Source: Coffea arabica
Taxonomy: Eukaryota > Streptophyta > Magnoliopsida > Gentianales > Rubiaceae
NCBI RefSeq assembly: GCF_036785885.1
Contig: NC_092312.1
Coordinates: 26,588,001-26,652,000 of the forward strand
Length of the DNA stretch: 64,000 nt
Reading direction: 5' to 3'
The stretch's first letter is position 1, and every line of letters begins with the position of its first letter. The notes below the pieces were generated by a model. That model was not told the origin of the DNA, ran no database searches, and saw nothing but the letters and a program-made list of their open reading frames with translations. The position numbers and the translations under genes are program-made. This document shows positions 23,998 through 35,354 of this stretch, piece after piece.

Positions 23998-26143
23998 GTC
24001 TACTAAGTTTGTATTATTTCTAAAAAAAAGAAAAATATATTATTATGGGAATCATACGAGTTAAAAGGGTGTCAATGTATAAATGCAATTTTGTGTAATA
24101 TATTAAATTAAAAAATAGTTTTGCATTAAATATTTATGGAGTTGATAGCTATGTCGCATATACACAAGCAATATCAATCCTCAATTGGTATGCGACTTGC
24201 ATTTATACGAGTGTTATAATGTACTTTGTCACCAGGGCCTTTGTATGTGCCAAAATCAACTATGAATTTAACTTTCGTATGTTATAACCAAAGCTTCACA
24301 TTTTATTATGAAAATTAAGGATGATGCTATCTAATAGTTGACAAATTTTTGAAACCAAACACTTGATAATTTGAGAAACACGTGATTCAGATTAAAATGA
24401 CAGAACTCCAATAAAAAAACAAATATGACAAAGGACTTATCAAACAAGTAAAGAGGCCAATCAATTGTTAAGCCATTGTTGCTACTCTTACTTATAGTAA
24501 AATTACTTTTCCTTTAATTGTACCTTTATCCACACAATCCTGAAAAAATTCAATTTCTTATATTTATTGGTGACAGGTTCTGGGGTCATGTTCTAAACTT
24601 AACCTTCACAAAATCCTACTTGACTAAATAAATAAAAAATATTATGAACTCGTAAACAGAAGCAAAAGTGCCAAGACAAAATGTACCAAAAATTGGGCAT
24701 AGTGAATTACATAATTGTGAATAGCTGCCCCATAAAACTAAGAATTCTAACAAGTATCTTAGTCTTAATTGCCTATGGCTCTTAGACATTCAGAAGTCTT
24801 TAAAAGAGCAGCTATGAAAACGGACAGAGAATGACTGACTAATAAGATCAAAAGTAGACTAATTATTAGCAGGAAAATTTCCCAACATCCAATAAGTCTT
24901 ATAGCAGCTGTTGCAAAATAGGCAGGTTCTGTAGAATTTCCACACTGTTCAACTCTCTAACTCTCTACTTTTGCTATAACTTCAGGCATAGAGAAAAAGA
25001 AAATGAGCTGAAGACCACAACATAAATAGAATAAAGACAATTTCAATTTACTAAACATTACTTGTGTCCTATAGATCAATGCTTGATCGTGCTAAGAAGT
25101 TTGAATTATTTTCTCATGCAATAAATTCAAGAAGTTCAGGAGGATAAGAACATCTTTTGCAGAAAAACAGAAGAGCCGATGAAAAAAAAGAGAGCAAAAA
25201 AGTAGGCATTTAAATCACTTTTGTAGAAAAATAAAAGAGGCAAAAAAAAGAGAGAGAGAAAAGAACAGCCTTTGCTTTGAGTTGATTGAAGCTCAAAAAC
25301 CACAACCAAAAGGTTCCAAATAAATTGAGTTACTTAGCTTTCAAAGGAATATTCAATATCAAAGGTTCCAATAGGTTCAAGAAAATGCAGCCAATAGTTT
25401 CAAAAAAAATTGAGTTATTTAGCTTCCAAATGAATCATCAATATCAAAACAATATAAAACCAATTCTCTTTTGTGAACAACGAAATCTATTTTCCAAATA
25501 AGAGTAATCAATAACTTTATAAAAAAGAAAGAAAAAAATAACATTACAATGAACCCGCCATGGTTTTTACTTTTTACCTTTAACTATTAAAAAGTCATAC
25601 AGAGTAAGAGAAGGAAATCAAAAGATAAAAGGAAGACAAAAAGCAAAAGATATCCAAGCTACATGTCTCTTCTTGTCCTTAAGCAAGCAAGACACCGAGC
25701 TTACGTACCTTAGAATCTTAAAGCACTCTAGTCGCTATTGCAAAAAGAGTGCCTAAGTGCGCATTCAGCCATAGCAATCCCAAGCTAAGAGAGATATCAG
25801 AATAAAGGATATTAAGATCTACTTAATGCACATAACTAAATTTGGAAGTGTTTGAAATACATCATCCACATAACTAAATTTAAGAAGAAACTACATTAAA
25901 TTACATAGCCATAACTAAGAAAATACTTAATGCACATAACTAAATTTAAGAAGAAGAAAATTACATTAAATTTTCAAAGATTGAAATATTTCAAAACAAA
26001 TTTGGTTTCCATCATTTTATAGCAATGACAAACAAGACAAATCAAAAGTCTTCAACTTCATGATAAATTCTTTCAATAATAATTAAAAGATATCTTTAGG
26101 AAGGCCCAAAAAAAGGAAAAATTTATAAAGACAGCCATATAAC
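23998..26143. other. AT-rich interior of the Helitron-like element
   Basis: Low-complexity AT-rich DNA with A-rich runs near 25190-25260. No exon with convincing splice sites and protein similarity was recognised. It may hold intron sequence from captured genes. Confidence 0.4.
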
Positions 26144-26199
26144 CTGATATGATGCAGATATTACAATATAAGCACCAGCTTCAAGGTAATCGAGGGGTA
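26144..26199 (-). pseudogene. Homocysteine S-methyltransferase exon fragment
   Basis: The minus strand encodes PLDYLEAGAYIVISASYQ followed by a GT donor. This matches the HMT family phrase around the conserved LDYLEAGA and TASYQ, part of the (beta/alpha)8 barrel that uses S-methylmethionine or AdoMet to methylate homocysteine. Only this fragment is present. Its upstream side is cut by the retrotransposon LTR end at 26200, and no following exon was found. It is a captured, non-functional fragment. Confidence 0.7.
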
Positions 26200-28938
26200 T
26201 GTGACAGCCCCACCTTCCCCTAAGGCGAACCAAAGAGGTTAGCGGATTGCCTGCCCAACTCTCGCCAGGACTAACGGTGCAGGCAAACACGATCTAAAAT
26301 GTTTCGGGAAAATAAAACGCGCTCACACAAGCCGAAATCGCAAAATAGCCAAACACAAATCAAATCGTCCGTGAATAGTGGGTGCCATGTCATATAACTC
26401 GAAAAAACATTTCCAAACCAAATAGGACACATAAACAGGGTTAAACAGTGTTAAACACATACGTTTGTAAATTTACAAAACAAAAGGGAGATAATTAAAT
26501 CAAAATACATTTAGGGTTTTGCCCAAAAGGAGCTATTCAAAATACATTCACATAAGCTCAACTTAGCAACTAACATTCATAGCCTTCCCAAAAGTATTCA
26601 AATTCCTGTAAGGAAAACAAAAGAAATAGAGTGAGCTTACGCCCAGTGAGATACTACCACTCAGGCAACGAAGTTCATATAAGTAGAGAGCATTTCATTC
26701 CAATTCACTTAATAAAAGTAAGCCAAGAGTACACATCAATAGAATGGGTAAAAGTATACAGACGGCTCTCAAGAGCCCCTTTCCTCGCTTGTATATTTGA
26801 TCGGACTTCATTGACCCTCCGTCAATGTTTACCAGGTAACCAACCGTAGGCCCCACTTTACTTCCATTCCTTCCACCCAACATACCCCTACCGGGCCCGA
26901 ACTCCATACAGTATAAATTTGGTAATACTCGAGTATACCGGAACTAAGAGTCTCATACTCAATGATTCCTTATAACAGTCCCCATGGCTCGTCAATTTTC
27001 ACGACCAAGCCCTTGCCGGCTCGATTCAATTGACCACCAATAGGGTTAAGCTCAGTGATAACAGTAAGGCCGTTGGATACTCGTCCATACGACACCAATT
27101 CAAGTATTTGCATGTATCATTCAATTTAACGGTAAACAGTCATATATAATACAAAAGGGGTGAGAGCGATCAAATACATCCTTACTTTAATCAGTTTCAA
27201 CAGTGCAAATAAGCATTCAAGGCATCAAGTTCAAATATAACAAAGCCACACAGTAACAAGCAAGTGAGTAGTACACTCACCAAGCACGCAAGTGAAATTT
27301 CATAAACCTCCGCCCAAAAAGCGTCTTTAATCACCGTCACGCCCTAAAATGTTCAAACAAGCACAATAAGACTCGATTACAAGTCATAAACCAATTCCAC
27401 ATACGACCAAAAATAAGACTCCATTAGAACGTATAAGTACTAAAGTAAGCTAGGGAAAGTCCAGAAATGAAAGTTAAGTTCTAAACCCTAAAAATAGTTT
27501 TGACATCGTTTAGCGGTTTTGGCACCACTAGCACTACGATTATCGGATGGATGTCCAATATACACAGTTTCGAAGTTAAAAGAAAGGGCTACAATGTTGA
27601 AGAAGGCCACTCAGTCCAGTTTGTAGTGCAACTAGGTCAAAAGTTCAATGTACCACACTAGAACCGCAAAAACAGGTTAGCGAACCGTATTCTGGTTAAA
27701 TAACCATAATTCAGGCTACCGAAGTCCAATTCAACTGATTCCAAAGCCATCCGAAAGCTAAGATATCAGGCTATATTTCTTAAGAAGACATCAGCAACCA
27801 AATCAGTAGCATTCCCAATCAAATTAACCAATTACCAAGGCTGATTACCAGGTTCGGACAGAAACAGGGCAGCAGGGGTATTTCAGTCTTTTCATAGGTT
27901 ACGTTGCTCCGATTGGCCTGAAATTTTGCAGGCAACTATAAAATACCATCCTATACAACTTTCATGTTTTAACCCAAGACTAATTCGGCCTCTAACTAGG
28001 AGGAACAGTACCGGGCAGAATGAGGTTAATTGAAACCCTAACTTCCGAAATTTCCTTTCAATGTGAAAATTTTCCGCAAATAGCCACAACTTACACCCTC
28101 TAGCTTCATTTTAAATCATTTCCAACCATCATCCAAGGCCACACCATAATAATCATATGAAAACAGAAAAATCATGATTAAATAGAAAAATGCACCAAAT
28201 TCTACCAAAAGTCATGAAACAACACCTAAATCCATCAATTCATCTCACATAAATCAATAATTAAGCATTATTGAGAAGAAAGAAAGGTCCCTTAGTTACT
28301 CACCTTAACAACCCAAGAAAAAGAGCAACTTGGCACCTTAATCCTCCAAACCACTTCCCTAATCACCTTACAACCACTCACTTAAGGGTTTTTATGGTGC
28401 AAATACAAGATTAAACGGTTGGAATTGAAGATTGAACAAGATTGGAGACTAGAAAATTGAGAGCTTTTCCTTTCTTTTTCCTTGAAGAGGGCCGGCCACA
28501 ATAGCTTGAAATGAAGAGGATTTTTGACCAATTTTTGGTTTATTTAGTAAAATGGTAAAAGGGTGAATAGTGGTCAAAAAGTAAGATTTAATCTCTAAGT
28601 GACACTTGTCACTTTCATTAAATGCATGGCTATCTCTTATTCCTCTCACACCCATCCACTTGGTAACCTCTAATTATCTCATAACACCCGATAAATTAAA
28701 CCCAATATCCAAAACTTAACCTAACGAGCCGAATTTTTTCGAACTTTTCGCACTAGCCGATATAACCTAACGGGCCGAACGTCCGGTATACGCTCTTAAT
28801 TTCTCAAAAACTAACCGATACTAGAAAAATCATCTAAAAACTATATTTACTCATAAAAATTATCCAGAAAATTTTTCTAATAAAGAAAATGCAGAAAAAC
28901 ATGCCATTAAATAGAATAAAACCTAGAAAATGAGAAAA
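26200..28938 (-). repeat. 3' LTR of the chromovirus
   Basis: The terminal 1306 bp (26200-27505) repeat at 33733-35038. On the minus strand the LTR ends GGGGCTGTCACA. The remainder to about 28938 has no second copy in the window and directly follows the truncated pol frame. The exact U3 start is uncertain. Confidence 0.7.
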
Positions 28939-31761
28939 TTACGTCTGAGGGTGATAGGTCGTGCTCAAGCGGAGTTTCGTCCCCAGAGTTTCTTGAAATT
29001 TCTGCCAAAACCTAGATACAAACCGGGGATCTCTATCGGAGACGATACTCACAGGAACACCATGTAACTTCACAATCTCGTCCATGTACATCTGAGCTAA
29101 CTTGTCCATGGAATACTTCATTTTTACCGGTAAGAAATGGGCCGACTTGGTTAATCGATCGACGATCACCCAAACGGTATCGTGTCCTCGTTGCGTTCGC
29201 GGCAAACCTGAAACGAAGTCCATGGTGATGTTTTCCCACTTCCACTTGGGTATCTCCAGGGGCTGTAACAAGCCCGATGGTTTTTGATGTTTCGCGTTAA
29301 CCTGTTGGCAAACGAGATATTTTTGCACGTACAGAGCAATTTTCTTTTTCATATTATCCCACCAATAGACTCCTTTTAGGTCCTGATACATCTTGCTACT
29401 ACCCGGATGGATTGTATATTTGGATCGATGAGCCTCCTCTAAGATCTCTGTTTTCAACGCTTCATCTTTCGGCACCACTATTCGGTTCCGGTATTTTAAA
29501 ATACATTCGGGATTGAAGTTGAAGTCAGTAGATTCTCCCTTTTCCACCTTCTCCCCCCATTTTCGCACCATCGGATCCCCCTTTTGAGCTTCTTTAATCC
29601 GCTCCAATAGGGTAGAGGTTACCCTAATATTATCGAAAACCACATTATGACTCCCAAAACAGGGTTTCCACTCGCAGACGGATTCCAACAAATCCCACTC
29701 TTTAATCATCAACCCTGCTGCCTGAGCCTTGCGACTTAGGGCATCGGCCACTACGTTCGCCTTTCCCGAATGGTAGTTAATGGTGCAGTTGTAATCCTCT
29801 AAAAATTCTATCCACCGTCGCTGCCTCATATTCAGTTCCTTTTGGGAGAAAAGGTACCTAAGGCTCTTGTGGTCCGAGTAAACCTCAAAGGTCACCCCAT
29901 ATAGGTAGTGTCTCCACTTTTTCAGCGCGAAAACAATGGCGGCTAGCTCTAGATCGTGCGTCGGGTAATTCTGATCGTGGAGTTTCAACTTCTTAGAGGC
30001 AAAAGAGATCACATTACGGTTCTGCATTAAAACGCATCCCAGACCTTCTCGCAACACATCAGTATACACTGTAAATCCGTCTACTCCGTTAGGCAAGACT
30101 AGAACTGGAGCCATGGTCAATCTTTTCTTTAACTCTTGAAAACTTGTCTCACATTGAGCATTCCATACGAACTGACCATGTTTCTTTGTCAGGTCAGTTA
30201 AAGGACCTGCTAATTTGGAGAAGTCTTTTATGAAACGTTGGTAATACCCAGCCAGCTCTAGAAAACTGCGGATCTCTGTGGGGTTTTCTGGTCTCTTCCA
30301 ATTGGTCACAGCCTCTACTTTCGCCGGGTCAACCGAGATGCCTTCTTGGGAGATTACGTGCCCTAGAAAGGAAATTTTCTCCAACCAGAACTCGTACTTG
30401 CTGAACTTAGCGTACAATTGATGTTCCCTCATGGTTTGCAGGACGGTTCTCAAGTGCTGCTCGTGCTCCTCACGCATCTTGGAATAGACCAGAATGTCGT
30501 CGATGAAGACCACGAAAAATCGATCCAAGTAGGGCTTGAAAACCCTATGCATTAAGTCCATGAAGGCGGTAGGAGCATTAGTTAGTCCGAAGGGCATAAC
30601 CGCGAACTCATAATGCCCGTATCTCGAATTGAAAGCGGTTTTCGGGATATCCTCCTTCCTGATTAACAACTGGTAATACCCCTTGCGGAGGTCCAATTTC
30701 GAGAAGACCACCGCTCCTTGTAGCTGGTCGAACAACTCGTCAATATGGGGCAGTGGGTACTTATTCTTAACCGCGACGTTGTTCAGGCCCCGATAATCAA
30801 TACACATCCTCAAACTACCGTCTTTTTTCTTCACAAATAGGACAGGAGCTCCCCAAGGAGACACACTCTCGTGAATGAACCCCCGCTCCAGAAGGTCTTG
30901 TAATTGCAATTTTAGCTCCTTGAGCTCCGCAGGGGCTATTCGGTATGGGATTTTTGAGATATGTGAGGTTCCCGGTAGCAGGTCAATTTTAAATTCTATA
31001 TCTCTCTCCGGAGGCAAGGATACTAACTCATTGGGAAACACATCCGGGTATTTCCTCACTATGGGTACGTCCTTTACCTTCAACTTATCCGTGGGGGTGT
31101 TGATTAAAAAGGCTAAAAATTCTCGCGCCCCTCGATTTAATAGTTTCCTAACCCGAATGCCCGAGATTAGGGAAGATGAGGCTAACCTTCCTCTTATATC
31201 TAACCTTAGGGTCGCCTTCCCCAGAATGCGAAACTCCACCACCTTCGTTTTGCAGTCTAGTTGGGTATTATACCTAGCTAGTTAGTCTATGCCCAGAATC
31301 ACATCATACCCCTTGATGGACAGGCTAATTAAGTCCCCTAACAACCTCCTCTCTCCTACCCAAACCTCACAATCCCTATAAACCAGACTAGTAACCAAAC
31401 GATGATCCCCCGTAGGTGTACTAACTTCTAGGTCGTAAGGTAAACTAGCAGGTTTTATGTCAATGCCACACATAAAATCAGGATTAACAAAGGAATGGGT
31501 GACACCAGGATCTACTAAAACTTTGGCAAAGCGGTGAAATACAGGGATCGTACCTTTTATGACCTCAGAGGAATTTGGGACCTGCTGGGGCTCTAACGAG
31601 TACACGCGAGCCGCGACCTTAGGTTTCGCCCCATCTCCCTTAGCTGGTTCCACATTGGTCTTTGGCGCTGGTTGGCCCCCCTTTCCGTCTTGCTTTAGGA
31701 CTGGGCAGGTGGCAAGCCGGTGGTCTGCACTTCCGCAGCGCAGACATTTCCCTTCTTTCTT
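28939..31761 (-). pseudogene. Gypsy protease-reverse transcriptase-RNase H-integrase, broken
   Basis: One frame, continuous with gag, broken by an in-frame TAA at 31282-31284. A second CCHC knuckle (CLRCGSADHRLATC) comes first. The protease active site, usually DSG, reads DPG. Reverse transcriptase is intact around [10 protein letters not shown], with [20 protein letters not shown] upstream. RNase H follows ([15 protein letters not shown] to the DHKSLRYL region). The integrase HHCC finger has lost its first Cys (YLVC). The core shows the first two catalytic Asp ([20 protein letters not shown]), but the frame stops right after YHPQT, before the third acidic residue. The C-terminal domain and chromodomain are therefore absent. 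The element is not autonomous. Confidence 0.9.
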
Positions 31762-32772
31762 TCAACAATTGTCCTCGGAGTGGTTTGGCTTTCTGCAGTA
31801 CCCACAAGGCCCACGGGACGCCGAACCTGAACCCTTCTGGAAGTTTTCGCCTTGGCCTCTCCCGACTGGGCCACCCCTGGACTGAGCCCCTTTGCCGAAC
31901 CCCGTCTGTCGTCCACCTCCAGCTTCTCGTCCGAACTTGGAGGGGGTACTCTTCTTCCCCTGTCCTGAACTGCTCCCAGGAAAATCTCGCTTTTTTGCCT
32001 GGAAGTTCCGGACTTGCAACCTAGCACTCTCTACCTGTTGGGCCTTTTCCACGGCCTCGCTAAAAGCATTAATTTGAGCCACTGCGAGGTCCTTCTGGAT
32101 TTCGACATTCAAGCCCTGGATAAAACGCCTGATCCGCCGTTGCTCGGTCATAATCAGCTCAGGAGCAAACTTAGATATGCGGGTGAACTGGCTCTCGTAC
32201 TCCGCTACCGACTGGGCCCCTTGATGAAATCGGATAAACTCATTTTCCTTCCTCTCCTGAACTAGAGGAGGGAAGAATTTTGCGTTGAATTCTCTCATAA
32301 AATTTACCCAAGTCCTGGGTGTTTGTTGCCGTTCCCATTTTTGCCGAATAACGTTCCACCAGGAACGGGCCTCCCCTTTCAGCTGGAAGACGGCAAAAGT
32401 TACCTGCCGTTCTTCGGTATAGTGCAGGACAGCGAAAATGTCTACCATTTTCTCGAACCACCTTTCGACGACATCCGGGTCGGGCCCCCCAATGAATTTC
32501 GGTGGGGCGAACTTCTGAAATCTCTCAACTGCCCTGTCGTCGCTTTCGACGTGGTTACCAGGGTTCTCAGGATTAAGGTTCGGGTTTTGGCCCTGTTGCT
32601 GCACCACTTGTGCTAGCAGATTGGTCATTTGCTGCATAGCGGCAGCTATTTGCGCGTTGGGATCAACCCTCGGTTCAGGATTAGGTCCAGATGAGATTTC
32701 CCCAGTACCTCGGTCAGACGTAGGTTGCCTACTCCCACGCCCATGTCCCCGTCCACTACGTGTGCCTTCCAT
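31762..32772 (-). CDS. Gypsy gag polyprotein
   Basis: A 336-residue frame starting MEGTRSGRGHGRGSRQ, with an Arg/Gly-rich N-terminus. The retrotransposon gag domain runs from about residue 90 to 220 (ERWFEKMVDIFAVL, EARSWWNVIRQKW, EFNAKFFPP). A first CCHC knuckle (CGYCRKPNHSEDNC) lies at the end. The frame closes with TGA at 31762-31764, where related proteins usually have Trp, so this is a nonsense change that separates gag from pol. The group specificity is that of Tekay/Del chromoviruses, by recollection of the gag wording. Confidence 0.85.
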   Translation of the reverse strand: MEGTRSGRGHGRGSRQPTSDRGTGEISSGPNPEPRVDPNAQIAAAMQQMTNLLAQVVQQQGQNPNLNPENPGNHVESDDRAVERFQKFAPPKFIGGPDPDVVERWFEKMVDIFAVLHYTEERQVTFAVFQLKGEARSWWNVIRQKWERQQTPRTWVNFMREFNAKFFPPLVQERKENEFIRFHQGAQSVAEYESQFTRISKFAPELIMTEQRRIRRFIQGLNVEIQKDLAVAQINAFSEAVEKAQQVESARLQVRNFQAKKRDFPGSSSGQGKKSTPSKFGREAGGGRQTGFGKGAQSRGGPVGRGQGENFQKGSGSASRGPCGYCRKPNHSEDNC

Positions 32773-33094
32773 GAAATCTATTTGATCTAGGCAAACGTAC
32801 TAGAACAATAAAATAACAATGCATGTAAGTAAAATCCCAAAAGCTGTTACAATAACATATATATACATTCCAAACGAAATCAAACAACGCACATATCAAC
32901 AACCAGTCAAGTCAAGTACAGTCAAGTCAAGTACAAATATAGACAATCCATAAGGGAATGGCCTCATCAAAATAATAACACATAGCTAATCCAACGTACA
33001 AAACGGCTAGCTAAGGCTCTTTTCCAGGTCTATCCATCCCTATCCGTCCTATATACAATAATCAAAACCTCCACAAGATCTCCAAGAGTACGAC

Positions 33095-33562
33095 CTAGTC
33101 CGTCGTCGGGCTAGTGGACCCACCCGATAGGGTGGATTCACCTCCTGCCCCGACCCCTGTGCACGACGCCTCGTCGCTCTCCTCCTCGAGCGCGTCGTCG
33201 CAGAGGTTCAGGATCGACTCGGCTCGAATCTTAACTTTCCGAGCTCGCTTAGTCTCATGCTCACGTGCCTCCCTAAGTTGAGCGCAAATGTCGTCCACTC
33301 TATCTTCATATTCGATCACATCGTACTCTAAATTCTTAATTCGCTTGGCTTGTTTCTCGTTGGCCGCCCTTAACTGATTCATCTCGGCCTCGAGCCTAGT
33401 ATTATCTTTCGCCAACTCCTTCCGTTTCTCTGCCACGGCCAACACTAAGGGGTTAGGGTAGGCGTAGGTGTGGCGACACTCGCAACGACGAAGGCGACTC
33501 GCCGGACTCCAATGCACAACGGCCCCTCTTAGCCGGATCTGGTACTTAATCACCGGAAGCAC
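33095..33562 (-). CDS. Extra ORF upstream of gag, coiled-coil
   Basis: A 155-residue open frame in the untranslated leader between the PBS and gag. The middle is a strong coiled coil (VAEKRKELAKDNTRLEAEMN, then QLRAANEKQAKRIKNLEY). The C-terminus is acidic then Ser/Thr/Gly-rich. Standard Tekay elements have gag as the first frame, so this is additional. The codon pattern and heptads suggest it is or was translated. Its function is unknown; a nucleocapsid or RNA-related accessory is speculation. Confidence 0.6.
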   Translation of the reverse strand: MLPVIKYQIRLRGAVVHWSPASRLRRCECRHTYAYPNPLVLAVAEKRKELAKDNTRLEAEMNQLRAANEKQAKRIKNLEYDVIEYEDRVDDICAQLREAREHETKRARKVKIRAESILNLCDDALEEESDEASCTGVGAGGESTLSGGSTSPTTD

Positions 33563-33717
33563 CCCATGCGGTCACTCCCCAGCAGGGCTACCACTAGGCC
33601 CACTATGTCCGTCCATCCTACACCAAAGAGTAAATAAACGTAAATAACCTTAAGGGACATAATCAAAATAATCCTCAAATCGAACAGTTCTAATACATCC
33701 AAGCCAATTCAAACCTA

Positions 33718-33730
33718 GGCTCTGATACCA
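33718..33730 (-). promoter_or_regulatory. Primer-binding site for initiator tRNA-Met
   Basis: On the minus strand TGGTATCAGAGC follows the LTR end (CTGTCACA) after two bases. It is complementary to the 3' end of plant initiator tRNA-Met and is the usual primer site of chromoviruses. It fixes both the orientation and the LTR's 3' border. Confidence 0.9.
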
Positions 33731-33732
33731 CC

Positions 33733-35038
33733 TGTGACAGCCCCACCTTCCCCTAAGGCGAACCAAAGAGGTTAGCGGACTGCCTGCCCAACTCTCGCCA
33801 GGACTAACGGTGCAGGCAAACACGATCTAAAATGTTTCGGGAAAATAAAACGCGCTCACACAAGCCGAAATCGCAAAATAGCCAAACACAAATCAAATCG
33901 TCCGTGAATAGTGGGTGCCATGTCATATAACTCGAAAAAACATTTCCAAACCAAATAGGACACATAAACAGGGTTAAACAGTGTTAAACACATACGTTTG
34001 TAAATTTACAAAACAAAAGGGAGATAATTAAATCAAAATACATTTAGGGTTTTGCCCAAAAGGAGCTATTCAAAATACATTCACATAAGCTCAACTTAGC
34101 AACTAACATTCATAGCCTTCCCAAAAGTATTCAAATTCCTGTAAGGAAAACAAAAGAAATAGAGTGAGCTTACGCCCAGTGAGATACTACCACTCAGGCA
34201 ACGAAGTTCATATAAGTAGAGAGCATTTCATTCCAATTCACTTAATAAAAGTAAGCCAAGAGTCCACATCAATAGAATGGGTAAAAGTATACAGACGGCT
34301 CTCAAGAGCCCCTTTCCTCGCTTGTATATTTGATCGGACTTCATTGACCCTCCGTCAATGTTTACCAGGTAACCAACCGTAGGCCCCACTTTACTTCTAT
34401 TCCTTCCACCCAACATACCCCTACCGGGCCCGAACTCCATACAGTATAAATTTGGTAATACTCGAGTATACCGGAACCAAGAGTCTCATACTCAATGATT
34501 CCTTATAACAGTCCCCATGGCTCGTCAATTTTCACGACCAAGCCCTTGCCGGCTCGATTCAATTGACCACCAATAGGGTTAAGCTCAGTGATAACAGTAA
34601 GGCCGTTGGATACTCGTCCATACGACACCAATTCAAGTATTTGCATGTATCATTCAATTTCACGGTAAACAGTCATATATAATACAAAAGGGGTGAGAGC
34701 GATCAAGTACACCCTCACTTTAATCAGTTTCAACAGTGCAAATAAGCATTCAAGGCATCAAGTTCAGATATAACAAAGCCACACAGTAACAAGCAAGTGA
34801 GTAGTACACTCACCAAGCACGCAAGTGAAATTTCATAAACCTCCGCCCAAAAAGCGTCTTTAATCACCGTCACGCTCTAAAATGTTCAAACAAGCACAAT
34901 AAGACTCGATTACAAGTCATAAACCAATTCCACATACGACCAAAAATAAGACTCCATTAGAACGTATAAGTACTAAAGTAAGCTAGGGAAAGTCCAGAAA
35001 TGAAAGTTAAGTTCTAAACCCTAAAAATAGTTTTGACA
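33733..35038 (-). repeat. 5' LTR of the chromovirus, apparently truncated
   Basis: 1306 bp matching 26200-27505 with about ten substitutions. Similarity stops at 35038, where a PDI-like exon begins within five bases. The block happens to start TGTCAAAACT on the minus strand, mimicking a TG terminus. Confidence 0.8.
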
Positions 35039-35042
35039 TTAC

Positions 35043-35354
35043 CTTCTCCACTGTTCACAAACTTAGCAAGGCATCTGCAGATCGTGCACCTTCATACCTG
35101 AAAATAAAAATAAATTCATGAGGAATACAATTGTATGAACTCAAGGCATGGAAATTATATTTACATAGAGTCAACATCAGGATAGATATCATTTCAACAT
35201 AGCAAGTAAAAAACACAAAGACCCTTTGAAAACTTCAATATTTCACATATACTCACTTTTTGGGCTCCAAAGAACCTTTTGGAAGCCATTGGACGGTCGG
35301 GTAACCAGAAACACCATATTTGCTGCAAAGGCTCTTATGCTCATTGTAGTCCAC
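35043..35354 (-). pseudogene. Protein disulfide isomerase-like 2 fragment (two exons)
   Basis: The minus-strand exon 35257-35354 encodes [20 protein letters not shown], then [13 protein letters not shown], with good AG and GTGAGT borders. The exon 35043-35097 continues with KYEGARSADAL. Together they match the end of the first thioredoxin domain of plant PDIL2 (ERp38-type), including the cis-Pro segment GYPT. After ADAL the reading frame is shifted by one base; the expected FVNS appears in the next frame. The CGHC active-site exon and the second domain are missing. It is a captured, inactive fragment cut by the chromovirus LTR. Confidence 0.8.

Larger units (their letters stand above)
26200..35038 (-). 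mobile_element. Ty3/gypsy chromovirus (Tekay/Del-like), damaged and 5'-truncated
   Basis: Minus orientation. The order is 5' LTR (33733-35038), PBS (33718-33730), extra ORF, gag, protease-RT-RNase H-integrase, then 3' LTR (from 26200 to about 28938). The LTRs are nearly identical over 1306 bp, with about ten differences by eye, implying recent insertion. The 3' LTR seems longer: the 1.43 kb between the shared block and pol is non-coding and leader-like and has no polypurine tract before 27505. I therefore read the 5' LTR as truncated. No matching 5-bp target duplication exists (GGGTA left, TTACC right). The flanks are fragments of different host genes (HMT, PDIL2). Confidence 0.9.

Noticed and set aside
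26200-27505. LTR taken as exactly 1306 bp with TG..CA ends
   Set aside because: No polypurine tract lies beside 27505, the next 1.4 kb is LTR-like and non-coding, and there is no target duplication. A truncated 5' LTR fits better, though not proven.
31559-32616. Several plus-strand open frames over gag
   Set aside because: Shadows of the minus-strand gag coding sequence.
26631-34440. Paired 70-72 codon open frames on both strands in the LTRs (26631-26907 and 34164-34440)
   Set aside because: They are duplicated because the LTRs are duplicated. No motif, no start context.
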